A stretch of 64,000 nucleotides of DNA from Roseibium album. GTDB lineage: Bacteria; Pseudomonadota; Alphaproteobacteria; Rhizobiales; Stappiaceae. A program made the translations under genes and the position numbers. Location of the stretch: positions 310,001 through 374,000 of the forward strand of contig CXTY01000005.1 in assembly GCA_001404055.1 (NCBI GenBank), in the 5' to 3' direction. The notes below the pieces were generated by a model. It was not told the DNA's origin. It saw only the letters and a program-made list of their open reading frames with translations, and did no database searches. Every line of letters begins with the position of its first letter. Within the stretch, counting starts at the first letter, position 1. Shown piece after piece: positions 46,119 through 56,077 of this stretch.

Positions 46119-47133
46119 AGCCCCTGATTTCTGGTGGAGCTCAAGTCTGGCGGCTGAAGCAATAGTGCTGTCGCCATTGGGCTGGATCTACGGCAGGATT
46201 ACAGCCCGCCGAATGCTCTCCAAACCGAAGGCGAAAAGTAGGCTCCCGGTTATCTGTATTGGCAACTTCATTGTCGGAGGAACCGGAAAAACCCCCTTTT
46301 CAATTGAACTGGCAAATAAGCTCAAGGATGAAAACCTTAAGCCAGGATTTCTGCTGCGGGGGTATGGCGGGCGGCGCAAAAAGCCTCTTCTCGTTGATGC
46401 TGAGGTGCAGGAGGCCGGTGAAGTTGGCGATGAAGCTCTCCTCCTTGCGCAATTCGCACCAACTGTTATCGCCGCGGATCGTGTTGCGGGTGCTCAGCTT
46501 GCAGAAAAACAGGACGTCGATGTTCTGATTATGGATGACGGATTCCAGAACCCGGCCCTTGCAAAGGACTTGAGCCTGGTACTCGTGGATTGCGCGGTTG
46601 GATTCGGGAATGGTCTGTGTTTGCCAGCCGGACCGCTGAGGGCACCCGCCGACAAACAAATTTTGAAGGCCGATTGCCTTGTTCTTGTGGGAGAGGGGGA
46701 TGCAGCCGAAGAGGCTGTTCATCTCGCTGGTCGCAGGGGATTGCCGATCCTGCACGCACATCTTCGCCCTCAGCCAAACGAAGAGCTTGCCGGTGAAAAG
46801 CTTTTTGCTTTTGCCGGGATCGGGCGGCCGCAGAAATTCTTCTCAAGCCTTGAAGACATGGGCTATGAGGTGAAAAAGGCCCGCGCCTTCTCAGATCATC
46901 ACCGGTTTTCGGAATCTGATGTCCGGTTTCTACTGACCGAAGCTGAAGCAGAAGGTTTGAAACTGGTCACCACAGCAAAGGATATGGCCAGACTGAAGAC
47001 GTCGGCCGGAGAATTATTCCACTGGATTGCGTCCAGCACAGTCGTCCTGGATGTGGAAATGGAAATTGACGATCAGGATCGTCTGATCTCCTTGATCAGG
47101 GAAAAACTCCGCAGTCGGAAGTTTACAGCATAG
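46111..47133 (+). CDS. lpxK: Tetraacyldisaccharide 4'-kinase
   Basis: The 340-residue kinase phosphorylates the 4' position of the lipid A disaccharide at the inner membrane. It has an N-terminal hydrophobic stretch, a Walker A GNFIVGGTGKTP (from residue 51) and the MDDGFQNPAL motif. It overlaps waaA by 8 bases, closing the lipid A module of the operon that starts with pmbA. It ends 9 bases from the stop of the convergent DUF2093 gene. Confidence 0.97.
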   Translation: MSKAPDFWWSSSLAAEAIVLSPLGWIYGRITARRMLSKPKAKSRLPVICIGNFIVGGTGKTPFSIELANKLKDENLKPGFLLRGYGGRRKKPLLVDAEVQEAGEVGDEALLLAQFAPTVIAADRVAGAQLAEKQDVDVLIMDDGFQNPALAKDLSLVLVDCAVGFGNGLCLPAGPLRAPADKQILKADCLVLVGEGDAAEEAVHLAGRRGLPILHAHLRPQPNEELAGEKLFAFAGIGRPQKFFSSLEDMGYEVKKARAFSDHHRFSESDVRFLLTEAEAEGLKLVTTAKDMARLKTSAGELFHWIASSTVVLDVEMEIDDQDRLISLIREKLRSRKFTA

Positions 47134-47142
47134 GCCGATGGA

Positions 47143-47355
47143 TCAGCTGATTTCGAGATGGCGTTTCATCGACGCATTCGCATCGACATAGGCTTCCTGA
47201 CGCTCGACTGACCAATATTTCAGTTCATCAAGCGGTATAGCTGTACCAGTCACGGAACAACGCACGAATGTACCCGGTGTTTCCACCTGATAATCGCCGT
47301 CAAGGTAACGGACACGGGCTTCGCTCGGAATGCGCGGATTTTCGTAACGGTTCAT
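47143..47355 (-). CDS. DUF2093 family protein
   Basis: Starting at the ATG at 47355 this is a 70-residue protein, the normal length for DUF2093, with NPRIPSEARVRYLDGDYQVETPG, VRCSVTGTAIPLDELKYWSV and EAYVDA segments in order. The frame is open further upstream but without family similarity. It is a conserved alphaproteobacterial protein of unknown function. It is the last of three minus-strand small genes between lpxK and tldD. Confidence 0.88.
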   Translation of the reverse strand: MNRYENPRIPSEARVRYLDGDYQVETPGTFVRCSVTGTAIPLDELKYWSVERQEAYVDANASMKRHLEIS

Positions 47356-47468
47356 TTTGGCGGTTCTGGATTTTCTCAGTGTTTTCTCGAACTGTCTTTT
47401 ACGGCAGTTTTCGCCAAGAGGGCAAGTCAAAGCTTTGTAACATACGACTTGTATCTCAGCGCCAACCT

Positions 47469-47696
47469 CTAGAACATTTGTGGCGTTTGGTGGTCCCGTC
47501 CGATGAGATACCGACAGCGCAACATGACAACCGCCGTGTGCGGCAGGACTTCCCTGATGCGCGTCATTTCGGTGTTCCGGTCCAGCTGACAAGCCTCCAT
47601 ATCAGACCAGCGTTTGGTGTTGACTGACATGTCTTCACAAATCAGCAGGTCGGGCTGGCAGGCAACAAGATGCATGGCAACAAGAATAGTTTTCAT
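47469..47696 (-). CDS. Small cysteine-containing protein of unknown function
   Basis: A 75-residue frame whose ATG shares ATGA with the stop of the upstream small gene, so coupled translation is likely. It opens MKTILVAMHLVACQPD and contains cysteines at 13, 20, 35 and 60. The pattern, a short MKTxLVxM start followed by Cys-rich text and KRW, reminds me of small proteins encoded widely in Rhizobiales, with no known function. No coordinated metal motif is recognisable. It could alternatively be a pseudogene of low conservation. Confidence 0.5.
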   Translation of the reverse strand: MKTILVAMHLVACQPDLLICEDMSVNTKRWSDMEACQLDRNTEMTRIREVLPHTAVVMLRCRYLIGRDHQTPQMF

Positions 47697-47920
47697 AGCT
47701 GTTGGAAGGATCCCTTTTGGGCGACTTTTTCTTTCCGCCCAATAACAAGCTGAACGACGTTCTCGTCATTTTTCTTGGAGGGCGCAGGCGGACCTGAAAC
47801 AGATCCCGATTTGGCGAACGCTTGCAAAAGCAATGGATGCATTCCATCACCCCTCTTTGCAGCAATCGCGTGGAAGGAAGCATATGAGTCGCTTTCAGGA
47901 AACGAGGGGCGTTTCGTCAT
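47693..47920 (-). CDS. Small protein of unknown function, coupled to the next gene
   Basis: The ATG at 47920 has AGGA with 8-base spacing and gives 75 residues; GTG at 47950 and ATG at 47938 lack a good site. It is polar and Lys/Ser/Pro-rich with no signal or membrane segment, containing SFHAIAAKRGDGMHPLLLQAF. Its TGA overlaps the start of the following gene by ATGA. I do not recognise it. It is divergent from tldD. Confidence 0.45.
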   Translation of the reverse strand: MTKRPSFPESDSYASFHAIAAKRGDGMHPLLLQAFAKSGSVSGPPAPSKKNDENVVQLVIGRKEKVAQKGSFQQL

Positions 47921-48203
47921 GGCACAAATCCTGTTCATCGCGAAAACCACGAGGCTTGTCGTTTTGGGTTATTGGAGTTGGCTAAGGCCGAAGAGAACGG
48001 GCTGGCTTTGACACGATCGAAATTGCCGGTCGATCATTAAAGTTGAGTTTTTTGATCATATTAAAGAATTTTGCAAGTGGAATTATGAGGTTTTGGGATG
48101 ATTTATGCTCCAAAAGCCCTATGTTTGGAGACAATGAAAACCGCCTGTCAGAACGGCGCTAGACAAATGACAGCCTTCTTGGGAAGGCGAACAGGACACA
48201 CGA

Positions 48204-49628
48204 ATGACCCTTTCCACGACAGACCTCATTGAAACTTCCGGCCTTGGTCTGGAAACGGCCAAACGGATCACGAAAGACGCGCTGTCGGGAGCAGATGATG
48301 GTGAATTGTTTGTCGAATACCGCCAGACCGAAGGTTTGGTGTTCGACAATGGACGCTTGAAAGGCGCCAACTATGACACGGCTCAAGGGTTCGGACTGCG
48401 CGCAGTTGCCGGCGAAGCCGCCGGTTATGCCCATGCGGGGGATATTTCTGAAGGTGCGCTGAAACGCGCTGCAGAAGCGGTCAGTGCAGTCAAAAAGGGA
48501 TATTCAGGCAGCTATGCTGCCGCGCCTGCCAGAACCAACCTCTCTCTTTATTCCGACGCCAATCCACTAGGCGGCCCGAGTTTTGAGGAAAAGGTCAAGC
48601 TGCTGCAGGAAATTGACGCCTACGCCAGGGCCAAGGATCCGCGCGTGCGCCAGGTTTCAGCTTCGCTGGCGGGGTCCTGGCAAGTTGTCGAAATCCTGCG
48701 TGCCGATGGACACCTCGTGCGGGATGTCCGGCCGATGGTGCGCATGAGTATTTCGGTCGTAGCTGGAAATGACGATCGCCAGGAAAGCGGCTCCTTCGGC
48801 TGTGGCGGTCGAGAAGGCTTTGAGCGTTTCATAACCACGGAAAACTGGCAGGGCGGTGTAGACGAAGCCCTGCGGCAGGCGCTTGTAAACCTCGACGCTG
48901 TTCCTGCTCCCGCTGGGACATTTGATGTCGTTCTCGGTTCAGGTTGGCCAGGGATCTTGCTGCATGAAGCAGTGGGGCACGGCCTTGAAGGTGATTTTAA
49001 CCGTAAGAAGACCTCCGCATTTGCTGGCCTGATGGGCGAACGAGTCGCATCGCCCGGCGTAACAATTGTTGATGATGGTACAATTCCGGATCGCCGGGGC
49101 TCGTTGACAGTGGACGACGAGGGAACGCCAGCAAGCAAAACCGTCCTGATCGAAGACGGAATTTTACGGGGCTATATGCAGGACCGGCAGAATGCGCGCC
49201 TGATGGGCATGGACCCGACCGGGAACGGTCGCCGGCAGTCATATGCCCATATCCCAATGCCGCGCATGACCAATACAGTCATGATGGCGGGCGACAAGGA
49301 ACCGGAAGAGATTCTGAAGTCCGTCAAGGACGGCATTTATGCCGTTTCCTTCGGTGGTGGTCAGGTTGACATAACGTCCGGAAAGTTCGTCTTTTCCTGC
49401 ACCGAGGCCTACCAGGTGAAGAACGGCAAGGTCGAGGCACCCGTCAAGGGAGCCATGCTGATCGGTAACGGCCCCGATGCGCTGACCCGTGTCTCCATGA
49501 TCGGCAACGACATGAAGCTGGATCCGGGCATGGGCACATGCGGCAAGCAGGGGCAGGGTGTTCCAGTTGGTGTTGGCCAGCCTTCCATGCGTATCAATGA
49601 AATGACCATTGGGGGAACTGCGGTCTGA
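48204..49628 (+). CDS. tldD: Metalloprotease TldD
   Basis: The 474-residue protein carries the zinc-protease motif HEAVGH (254-259) in GWPGILLHEAVGHGLEGDF, plus GFGLRAVAGEAAGYAH and QDRQNARLMGMDPTGNGRRQSY, matching TldD. With the PmbA/TldE protein encoded at 41657 it should form a hexameric protease that cleaves unfolded peptides inside a chamber. In several Rhizobiales tldD precedes coxB; here a HAD, a Kef-type and an ialB gene intervene. Confidence 0.96.
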   Translation: MTLSTTDLIETSGLGLETAKRITKDALSGADDGELFVEYRQTEGLVFDNGRLKGANYDTAQGFGLRAVAGEAAGYAHAGDISEGALKRAAEAVSAVKKGYSGSYAAAPARTNLSLYSDANPLGGPSFEEKVKLLQEIDAYARAKDPRVRQVSASLAGSWQVVEILRADGHLVRDVRPMVRMSISVVAGNDDRQESGSFGCGGREGFERFITTENWQGGVDEALRQALVNLDAVPAPAGTFDVVLGSGWPGILLHEAVGHGLEGDFNRKKTSAFAGLMGERVASPGVTIVDDGTIPDRRGSLTVDDEGTPASKTVLIEDGILRGYMQDRQNARLMGMDPTGNGRRQSYAHIPMPRMTNTVMMAGDKEPEEILKSVKDGIYAVSFGGGQVDITSGKFVFSCTEAYQVKNGKVEAPVKGAMLIGNGPDALTRVSMIGNDMKLDPGMGTCGKQGQGVPVGVGQPSMRINEMTIGGTAV

Positions 49629-49650
49629 TTAGAATAGGTGGCGGGTAGAA

Positions 49651-50265
49651 ATGCCGGACATCAAATTTGTCATCTTCGATATGGATGAGGTGCTCTACGA
49701 CTATGACCACCGGGTTCGGTTGGCGTTGCTTGCGGACCTGACCGGTCGGTCCGCTGCGGAGATCGACTCCGCTGTCTGGGGCGGGCCTCATGAAAACAGG
49801 GCAGAAGCAGGTCACCCGGACACCGCTGAAGGATATCTTGCCCAGTTTGCTGAACTTCTTGAGTACCCGATTGACTTCATTGCCTGGGCCCATGTTCGGC
49901 GTAACATGATGCGGGCAAGACCTGATGTGCTGAACGTTGTTCGCCAAATCAAGAAAAAGGCCGACGTGGCTCTCCTGACAAACAACGGTATGTTGCTGAA
50001 ATCAGCCTTGCCGATATGCGCGCCTGAAGCTGTTGAAATATTTGGTGAAAAAGCACACGTGTCTGCAGAGTTCATTGCGCGCAAGCCTGACCTGATCGTC
50101 TATCAACGCATTTGCGAGCAGTACGGCTACGAACCGAAACATTGCGCATTCATCGATGACCGGGAAGAGAATACATTGGGGGCGGAACAAGCGGGCTTAA
50201 CCGGTCACACCTATAGGTCCCTGGCAAATTTCCAAAAGTTCTTACTGGAGCACTCTCTGCTTTGA
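49651..50265 (+). CDS. HAD-IA family hydrolase
   Basis: The 204-residue protein has the HAD motifs in order: FDMDEVLYDYD (nucleophile and acid Asp), LLTNNG, Lys in ARKPDLIVY and FIDDREENTLGAE, with a small helical cap between I and II. It is likely a phosphatase of small phosphorylated metabolites; the substrate is unknown. It starts 22 bases after tldD and may be cotranscribed with it. Confidence 0.92.
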   Translation: MPDIKFVIFDMDEVLYDYDHRVRLALLADLTGRSAAEIDSAVWGGPHENRAEAGHPDTAEGYLAQFAELLEYPIDFIAWAHVRRNMMRARPDVLNVVRQIKKKADVALLTNNGMLLKSALPICAPEAVEIFGEKAHVSAEFIARKPDLIVYQRICEQYGYEPKHCAFIDDREENTLGAEQAGLTGHTYRSLANFQKFLLEHSLL

Positions 50266-50280
50266 GGCGGTTTTACCGCC
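50266..50280 (+). repeat. Short hairpin directly after the HAD gene
   Basis: GGCGG, TTTTA and CCGCC form a compact hairpin starting at the base after the TGA stop. No U-run follows, so it could be a weak terminator or an RNA stabiliser. Confidence 0.4.
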
Positions 50281-50469
50281 ACGTGACGTTGTTGCGCCAT
50301 TTCGAAATACTTCGTTGACCTATCTCATTTCGTTGAAAACAGTGTGCTTTTATCTCTGAATAGCCGGAATTGTTTCAGGAAATCCGGAATTTGTTTGCTA
50401 AGCTGAAAATCACGCTGTTTCCGTTGCCGAATCAGGGAAGGCAACAAACATACCTGTACGGGAGAGAGA

Positions 50470-52260
50470 ATGGCCGCAGAGGGAACACCTCCTTTTTTTG
50501 CTGAATCGATCGTCTTTCTGGCGGCAACAGTTGTTGCTGTGCCGATTGCAAAGCGGCTGGGCCTTGGTTCGGTGGTTGGTTATCTGGCTGCTGGTGCGGC
50601 TATCGGTCCACATGGTCTCCAGCTTCTAGGATCAGGTGAGGACGTTCTGCATGTTGCGGAACTTGGAGTTGTGCTGCTGCTGTTCGTCATTGGCCTTGAG
50701 CTTGACCCGCAAAAACTCTGGAAAATGAAAAGAGACATTTTCGGGCTGGGAACGGCACAGGTTGTTGTCACGGGCACATGTTTTTTCGTGGCCGCGCGTT
50801 TGGTCGGAATGCAGATTGAAACTGCCCTCATCGCGGGATTCGGCCTTGCATTGTCCTCGACTGCATTTGCGCTGCAGATATTGCAGGATCGTGGACAGCT
50901 GTCTTCCGCTTATGGCCAGAGAGCTTTTGGCATCCTGCTACTGCAAGACATTGCCATCGTGCCGCTCCTTGCATTGGTTGCGATCCTTGCTCCCGGGCAA
51001 GGCCCTGCAACCACCGCTGATGTTTTAACAGAGATTTCGATAGTCATTGCAGCCGTCGCGGGTGTGATACTCACGGGCCGTTACCTGATTTCCCCGATAT
51101 TCCTGTTTCTGGCTGCGAGCCGCGCACGTGAAGTGATGCTCACGGCAGCACTGCTCGTTGCGCTGGGTAGTGCGGGCATTATGCATTCAGTCGGGCTATC
51201 CATGGCCCTTGGGGCGTTCCTTGCAGGGGTGCTTCTGGCTGAATCCAGTTTCAGGCACACGCTGGAAGCCGACATCGACCCCTTTCGTTCCCTCTTGATG
51301 GGGCTGTTTTTTGTCGCCATCGGCATGTCGCTCAATTTTGCGCTGGTAATGGAAAACTGGATGGTCGTGGCTGTCGGGGTTGTGACGGTGATGCTTTTGA
51401 AGGGTGTTTTCCTCTGGGCTCTGTCTCGGGGCACCGGGTCTTCAAATTCGGATGCACTGCGTATTGCCGTCACCCTGCCGCAGGGGGGGGAATTCGCCTT
51501 TGTCCTGTTCACAGCAGCCGTAAGCAACAGCCTTCTGGACTATCAGACAGTCAACCTTTTGAACGCGATCGTCATTCTGACAATGCTGCTGACACCCGTG
51601 GCTTGCATTGGGCTGGATACGCTTGCTGCACGGGTGAAGGCGCGCGGTGTTGATAATCCATCGATCGAAACATTCGAGGAAGCGACGCCGACCGTTCTTG
51701 TTATCGGCTTCGGCCGTTTCGGAATGGTGGTCGCGCAAATTCTGACTTCGGAGGGCCTGGAAATCACGGCAATCGACAACCGTCCGGACAGGATCGCCTA
51801 TGCACGCAAGCTTGGCTACAAGGTCTATTACGGCGATGCGACCAGAGCAGATGTGTTGTCAGCAGCAGGCGCCGGAAATTCCGCTTTGGTGGCCATGTGC
51901 ATTGAAAATGACAAGGTCATGGCAAAAGCGATCGACCTCATCAGGGACGGCTACCCGGAGACGCTGATTTTTTGCAGGGCGACGGATCGGGCGCATATGC
52001 TGGATCTCACCAAGCTGGGTGTCGATTTTCAGGTGCGCGAGACTTTTGAATCAAGCGTCGTTTTTGGTCGTGCCGCCCTGGAAGCACTGGGGACACCGCT
52101 CGACCGTATTGACCAGATTGAAGAAGATGTGCGTCACAGGGATGATGAACGCCTGGCAATGCAATTGAGTGAAGGCATGTATGCGGGCGCAGACCAGTTG
52201 CACAAGGTGACACCGCGCAATGCAGTGTCAAAGGACCAGCAGGACGCTCCGGCAGAATAA
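50470..52260 (+). CDS. Kef-type potassium/proton antiporter with RCK domain
   Basis: The 596-residue protein has an N-terminal Na+/H+-exchanger domain of about 12 hydrophobic segments (ELGVVLLLFVIGLELDPQKLW, SSTAFALQIL, GAFLAGVLLAES) and a C-terminal RCK/TrkA-N Rossmann domain beginning VLVIGFGRFGMVV with GDATRADVL. KefB/KefC-type systems export potassium and acidify the cell during electrophile stress under glutathione control. No KefG/F ancillary gene is adjacent. It ends at a strong terminator. Confidence 0.94.
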   Translation: MAAEGTPPFFAESIVFLAATVVAVPIAKRLGLGSVVGYLAAGAAIGPHGLQLLGSGEDVLHVAELGVVLLLFVIGLELDPQKLWKMKRDIFGLGTAQVVVTGTCFFVAARLVGMQIETALIAGFGLALSSTAFALQILQDRGQLSSAYGQRAFGILLLQDIAIVPLLALVAILAPGQGPATTADVLTEISIVIAAVAGVILTGRYLISPIFLFLAASRAREVMLTAALLVALGSAGIMHSVGLSMALGAFLAGVLLAESSFRHTLEADIDPFRSLLMGLFFVAIGMSLNFALVMENWMVVAVGVVTVMLLKGVFLWALSRGTGSSNSDALRIAVTLPQGGEFAFVLFTAAVSNSLLDYQTVNLLNAIVILTMLLTPVACIGLDTLAARVKARGVDNPSIETFEEATPTVLVIGFGRFGMVVAQILTSEGLEITAIDNRPDRIAYARKLGYKVYYGDATRADVLSAAGAGNSALVAMCIENDKVMAKAIDLIRDGYPETLIFCRATDRAHMLDLTKLGVDFQVRETFESSVVFGRAALEALGTPLDRIDQIEEDVRHRDDERLAMQLSEGMYAGADQLHKVTPRNAVSKDQQDAPAE

Positions 52261-52286
52261 AAAAGCGCCCCTGTAGAGCGCTTTTT
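52260..52286 (+). terminator. Rho-independent terminator after the Kef-type gene
   Basis: AAAAAGCGC and GCGCTTTTT pair as a perfect 9-bp stem around a 9-base loop, followed by CTTTT. It begins at the last base of the stop codon. Confidence 0.93.
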
Positions 52287-52307
52287 CTTTTGCATGTTTC
52301 TCAGTGT

Positions 52308-52868
52308 TTAAGGCAGCGCGTCAAAGCCGGCAGAAAAGCCGCTCAGCGAAATCGGAATGCCGATACCTTCTTCTGGTGTCTGGAATATGATGAAGGTCGC
52401 TTGGCCTCCGCCTCTGAGTTTGCCAAGCAGATCCTCCTCCAGGATAACTTCCGCAATACAACCATTCGGCAGGCAGCGGACAAATCCGGCACGTCCAATG
52501 TCAGCATTATCCACACGCAGGCCGAGGCCGGATGGCAGTAGAACGCCCAGCGGGGCCAGCACGCGCAAAATGCGGGCTTGTTTGTCGGCGGTCTTGAGAA
52601 CGATCACCGACAGGCCGACATTCTCCCGATCTGCTGCCGTGACGTTCTGAATGAGTGCGCACTGCTCACCGGAGGAACCGGGAGGTGTGTCGCAACGCAT
52701 TTGCCAATCGCCGTGCGCGGAGCGGACTTCGCCTTGCGCTGATGCGGTTGAGGATCCCTGGGCTATTGTAGCAAGAACGATTCCCGCAATTGCAGCGAGC
52801 CTGGAAATAGACGTTTTAGGGTGTCCTGCCAGTCGGGCAAAAGAGGACAGCAGTGAATTGGTTGACAA
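52308..52868 (-). CDS. Invasion-associated locus B family protein
   Basis: The 186-residue precursor has a signal peptide (ISRLAAIAGIVLATIAQGSSTASA) and the IalB pattern: GDWQMRCD, QCALIQNVT, GVLLPSGLGLRVDN, RCLPNGCIAEVIL with paired cysteines. IalB proteins are exported and, in Bartonella, linked to erythrocyte invasion; in free-living relatives the role is unclear. It converges with the Kef-type gene. Confidence 0.9.
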   Translation of the reverse strand: MSTNSLLSSFARLAGHPKTSISRLAAIAGIVLATIAQGSSTASAQGEVRSAHGDWQMRCDTPPGSSGEQCALIQNVTAADRENVGLSVIVLKTADKQARILRVLAPLGVLLPSGLGLRVDNADIGRAGFVRCLPNGCIAEVILEEDLLGKLRGGGQATFIIFQTPEEGIGIPISLSGFSAGFDALP

Positions 52869-53380
52869 GAAACCCTCCAGTCAATCGTTGTCCGATCCAT
52901 CTGAATACCCGTCTGACAAAGAGACAGGCACCGCGAATCATGGTGTTTTTCAGCTCGGACTTTGCCGCATGATGGCGAACGATTCCAGTCTGGCTGCATT
53001 GGAACAGCATGATTAGTTGGTTTTTTTGTCGAAAATCGGTTGTCTTTGACGATAGTCAATCCAACAAAGCTGTTCGAGGCAGTGAAAAGTTGGAAATACC
53101 GTTGCAGCGCGGCGTTTCTTATGGTTTTTGTGCGGCACAACGGTGACGGCAGGGTGATGCGGCACATCGCCGCTATGCGCGATAGTAGTCATCGCTCTTA
53201 TCGCGGGTTTGTGGTTATAGTCCGCGGAACTGAGCGCCCTGATGGTTGCCAGGAGAAGGCAGAATAGGCTTGCGCAGCAGCGCCAAGACCGTTACTGCCG
53301 CACCTTGATTAGGCCGGAACATGTGTCCGGTGTTTTTGCATGTGCCGCATATATCGCGGCTGAGGGAAGGGAGCGTGGAC
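52869..53380. other. Intergenic region upstream of the oxidase cluster
   Basis: About 510 bases lie between the divergent ialB and coxB. They hold a candidate FNR/FixK box at 53046-53059 and presumably the coxB promoter. A plus-strand open frame at 53040-53267 has no ribosome-binding site or similarity and I do not call it. Confidence 0.55.
53046..53059. promoter_or_regulatory. Candidate FNR/FixK-type box upstream of coxB
   Basis: TTGAC, GATA and GTCAA form a perfect palindrome matching the TTGA-N6-TCAA core of FNR/FixK/FnrL sites, in the region before the oxidase genes. The distance to coxB is about 320 bases, so it could repress or activate from a distant promoter, or regulate ialB. Confidence 0.4.
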
Positions 53381-54307
53381 GTGAAGGCAGTCTTCAAGCG
53401 TCTCATGACTATGGCCGGTTCAGCGGCGACAATTGCTGGAACGAGTTCAGCGGCATTGGCAGCTGAATCCGGCATGAAAGATTGGCAGTTCGGCTTTCAA
53501 GAGTCAGTAACCGACGTGATGGATGACATCACCTGGTTCAACAATTTTACCTTGATAATCGTCACAGTCGTTACACTGTTCGTTCTGGCGCTGCTTGTCA
53601 TCTGTATGACAAGATTCAGCGCAAAGGCGAACCCGGTGCCGTCCCGCACTTCGCACAACACGATGATCGAAGTGGTCTGGACGATTGCGCCAATCCTGAT
53701 CCTTGTGGTGATTGCCATTCCTTCCTTCCGCCTGCTCTACAAGCAGCTGGACATTCCCGAATATGACATGACCATCAAGGCCATCGGTTATCAGTGGTAT
53801 TGGGGTTATGAATATACCGACGAGGGCATGGGCGATCTTTATTTCGACTCCATCATGGTTGCAGATGACGACCGCCAGTCAGTTGCTGACGCACGCGGCG
53901 TCACGCTCAACGAAGTGCCGCGCCTTCTGGCCGTTGATTACGACCTCGTAATTCCGGTAGACAAAACAGTGCGTCTGCAAGTTACCTCTGAAGATGTGAT
54001 CCACGCTTTCGCCATGCCGTCTATGGGCCTCAAGATCGACGCGATCCCTGGCCGGTTGAACGAAACCTGGTTCCACGCTCGTGAAGAAGGTGTCTACTAC
54101 GGACAATGCTCCGAACTTTGCGGCAAGGACCACGCTTTCATGCCGATTGCCGTTCGGGTTGTTTCCGAAGGTCAGTTCCAGACCTGGGCTGCTGCCGCTC
54201 AGGATGATCTGGACACTGCAAACGAACAACTGTTGGCTTCGATCGCTGCCGGGAAAAAACTCGCTGTGAATGGCAAGCTGGAAGAGATCGCTGTCGCTGC
54301 GAAATAA
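53381..54307 (+). CDS. coxB: Cytochrome c oxidase subunit II
   Basis: The 308-residue precursor starts at the GTG at 53381 (AAGGGAG, 7-base spacing) and has a signal peptide ending TSSAALA. Two transmembrane helices follow, then the periplasmic Cu-A domain with QWYWGYEY, HAFAMP and the Cu-A ligands C243, E245, C247, H251 and M254 in CSELCGKDHAFM. It receives electrons from cytochrome c and passes them to subunit I. It heads the aa3-type oxidase operon. Confidence 0.97.
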   Translation: MKAVFKRLMTMAGSAATIAGTSSAALAAESGMKDWQFGFQESVTDVMDDITWFNNFTLIIVTVVTLFVLALLVICMTRFSAKANPVPSRTSHNTMIEVVWTIAPILILVVIAIPSFRLLYKQLDIPEYDMTIKAIGYQWYWGYEYTDEGMGDLYFDSIMVADDDRQSVADARGVTLNEVPRLLAVDYDLVIPVDKTVRLQVTSEDVIHAFAMPSMGLKIDAIPGRLNETWFHAREEGVYYGQCSELCGKDHAFMPIAVRVVSEGQFQTWAAAAQDDLDTANEQLLASIAAGKKLAVNGKLEEIAVAAK

Positions 54308-54362
54308 CGCTGCGACAAGCTTTGTAATTGGCGAGGCGCGCGATGACACGCAGCGCCCCTGA

Positions 54363-55982
<1,620 letters not shown>

Positions 55983-56019
55983 GTTTGGTGCTGGGAGAGA
56001 AATCTCTTCCGAGAAAATC

Positions 56020-56049
56020 AACACCGCGCCTCTGAAAAGGCGCGGTGTT
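56020..56049 (+). repeat. Hairpin between ctaD and ctaB
   Basis: AACACCGCGCC, loop TCTGAAAA and GGCGCGGTGTT form a perfect 11-bp stem 38 bases after ctaD, without a U-run. It may block 3' exonucleases so that the ctaD message is more abundant than that of the assembly genes downstream, or act as a partial terminator. Confidence 0.6.
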
Positions 56050-56077
56050 ATCCGCAAAGAGCCTGCTAGGGAATGCG

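Noticed and set aside
47356..47592. N-terminal extension of the DUF2093 frame
   Set aside because: Family length is about 70 residues and similarity begins at the ATG at 47355.
53040..53267. 75-codon frame upstream of coxB
   Set aside because: No ribosome-binding site or recognisable sequence, and it overlaps the putative regulatory region.
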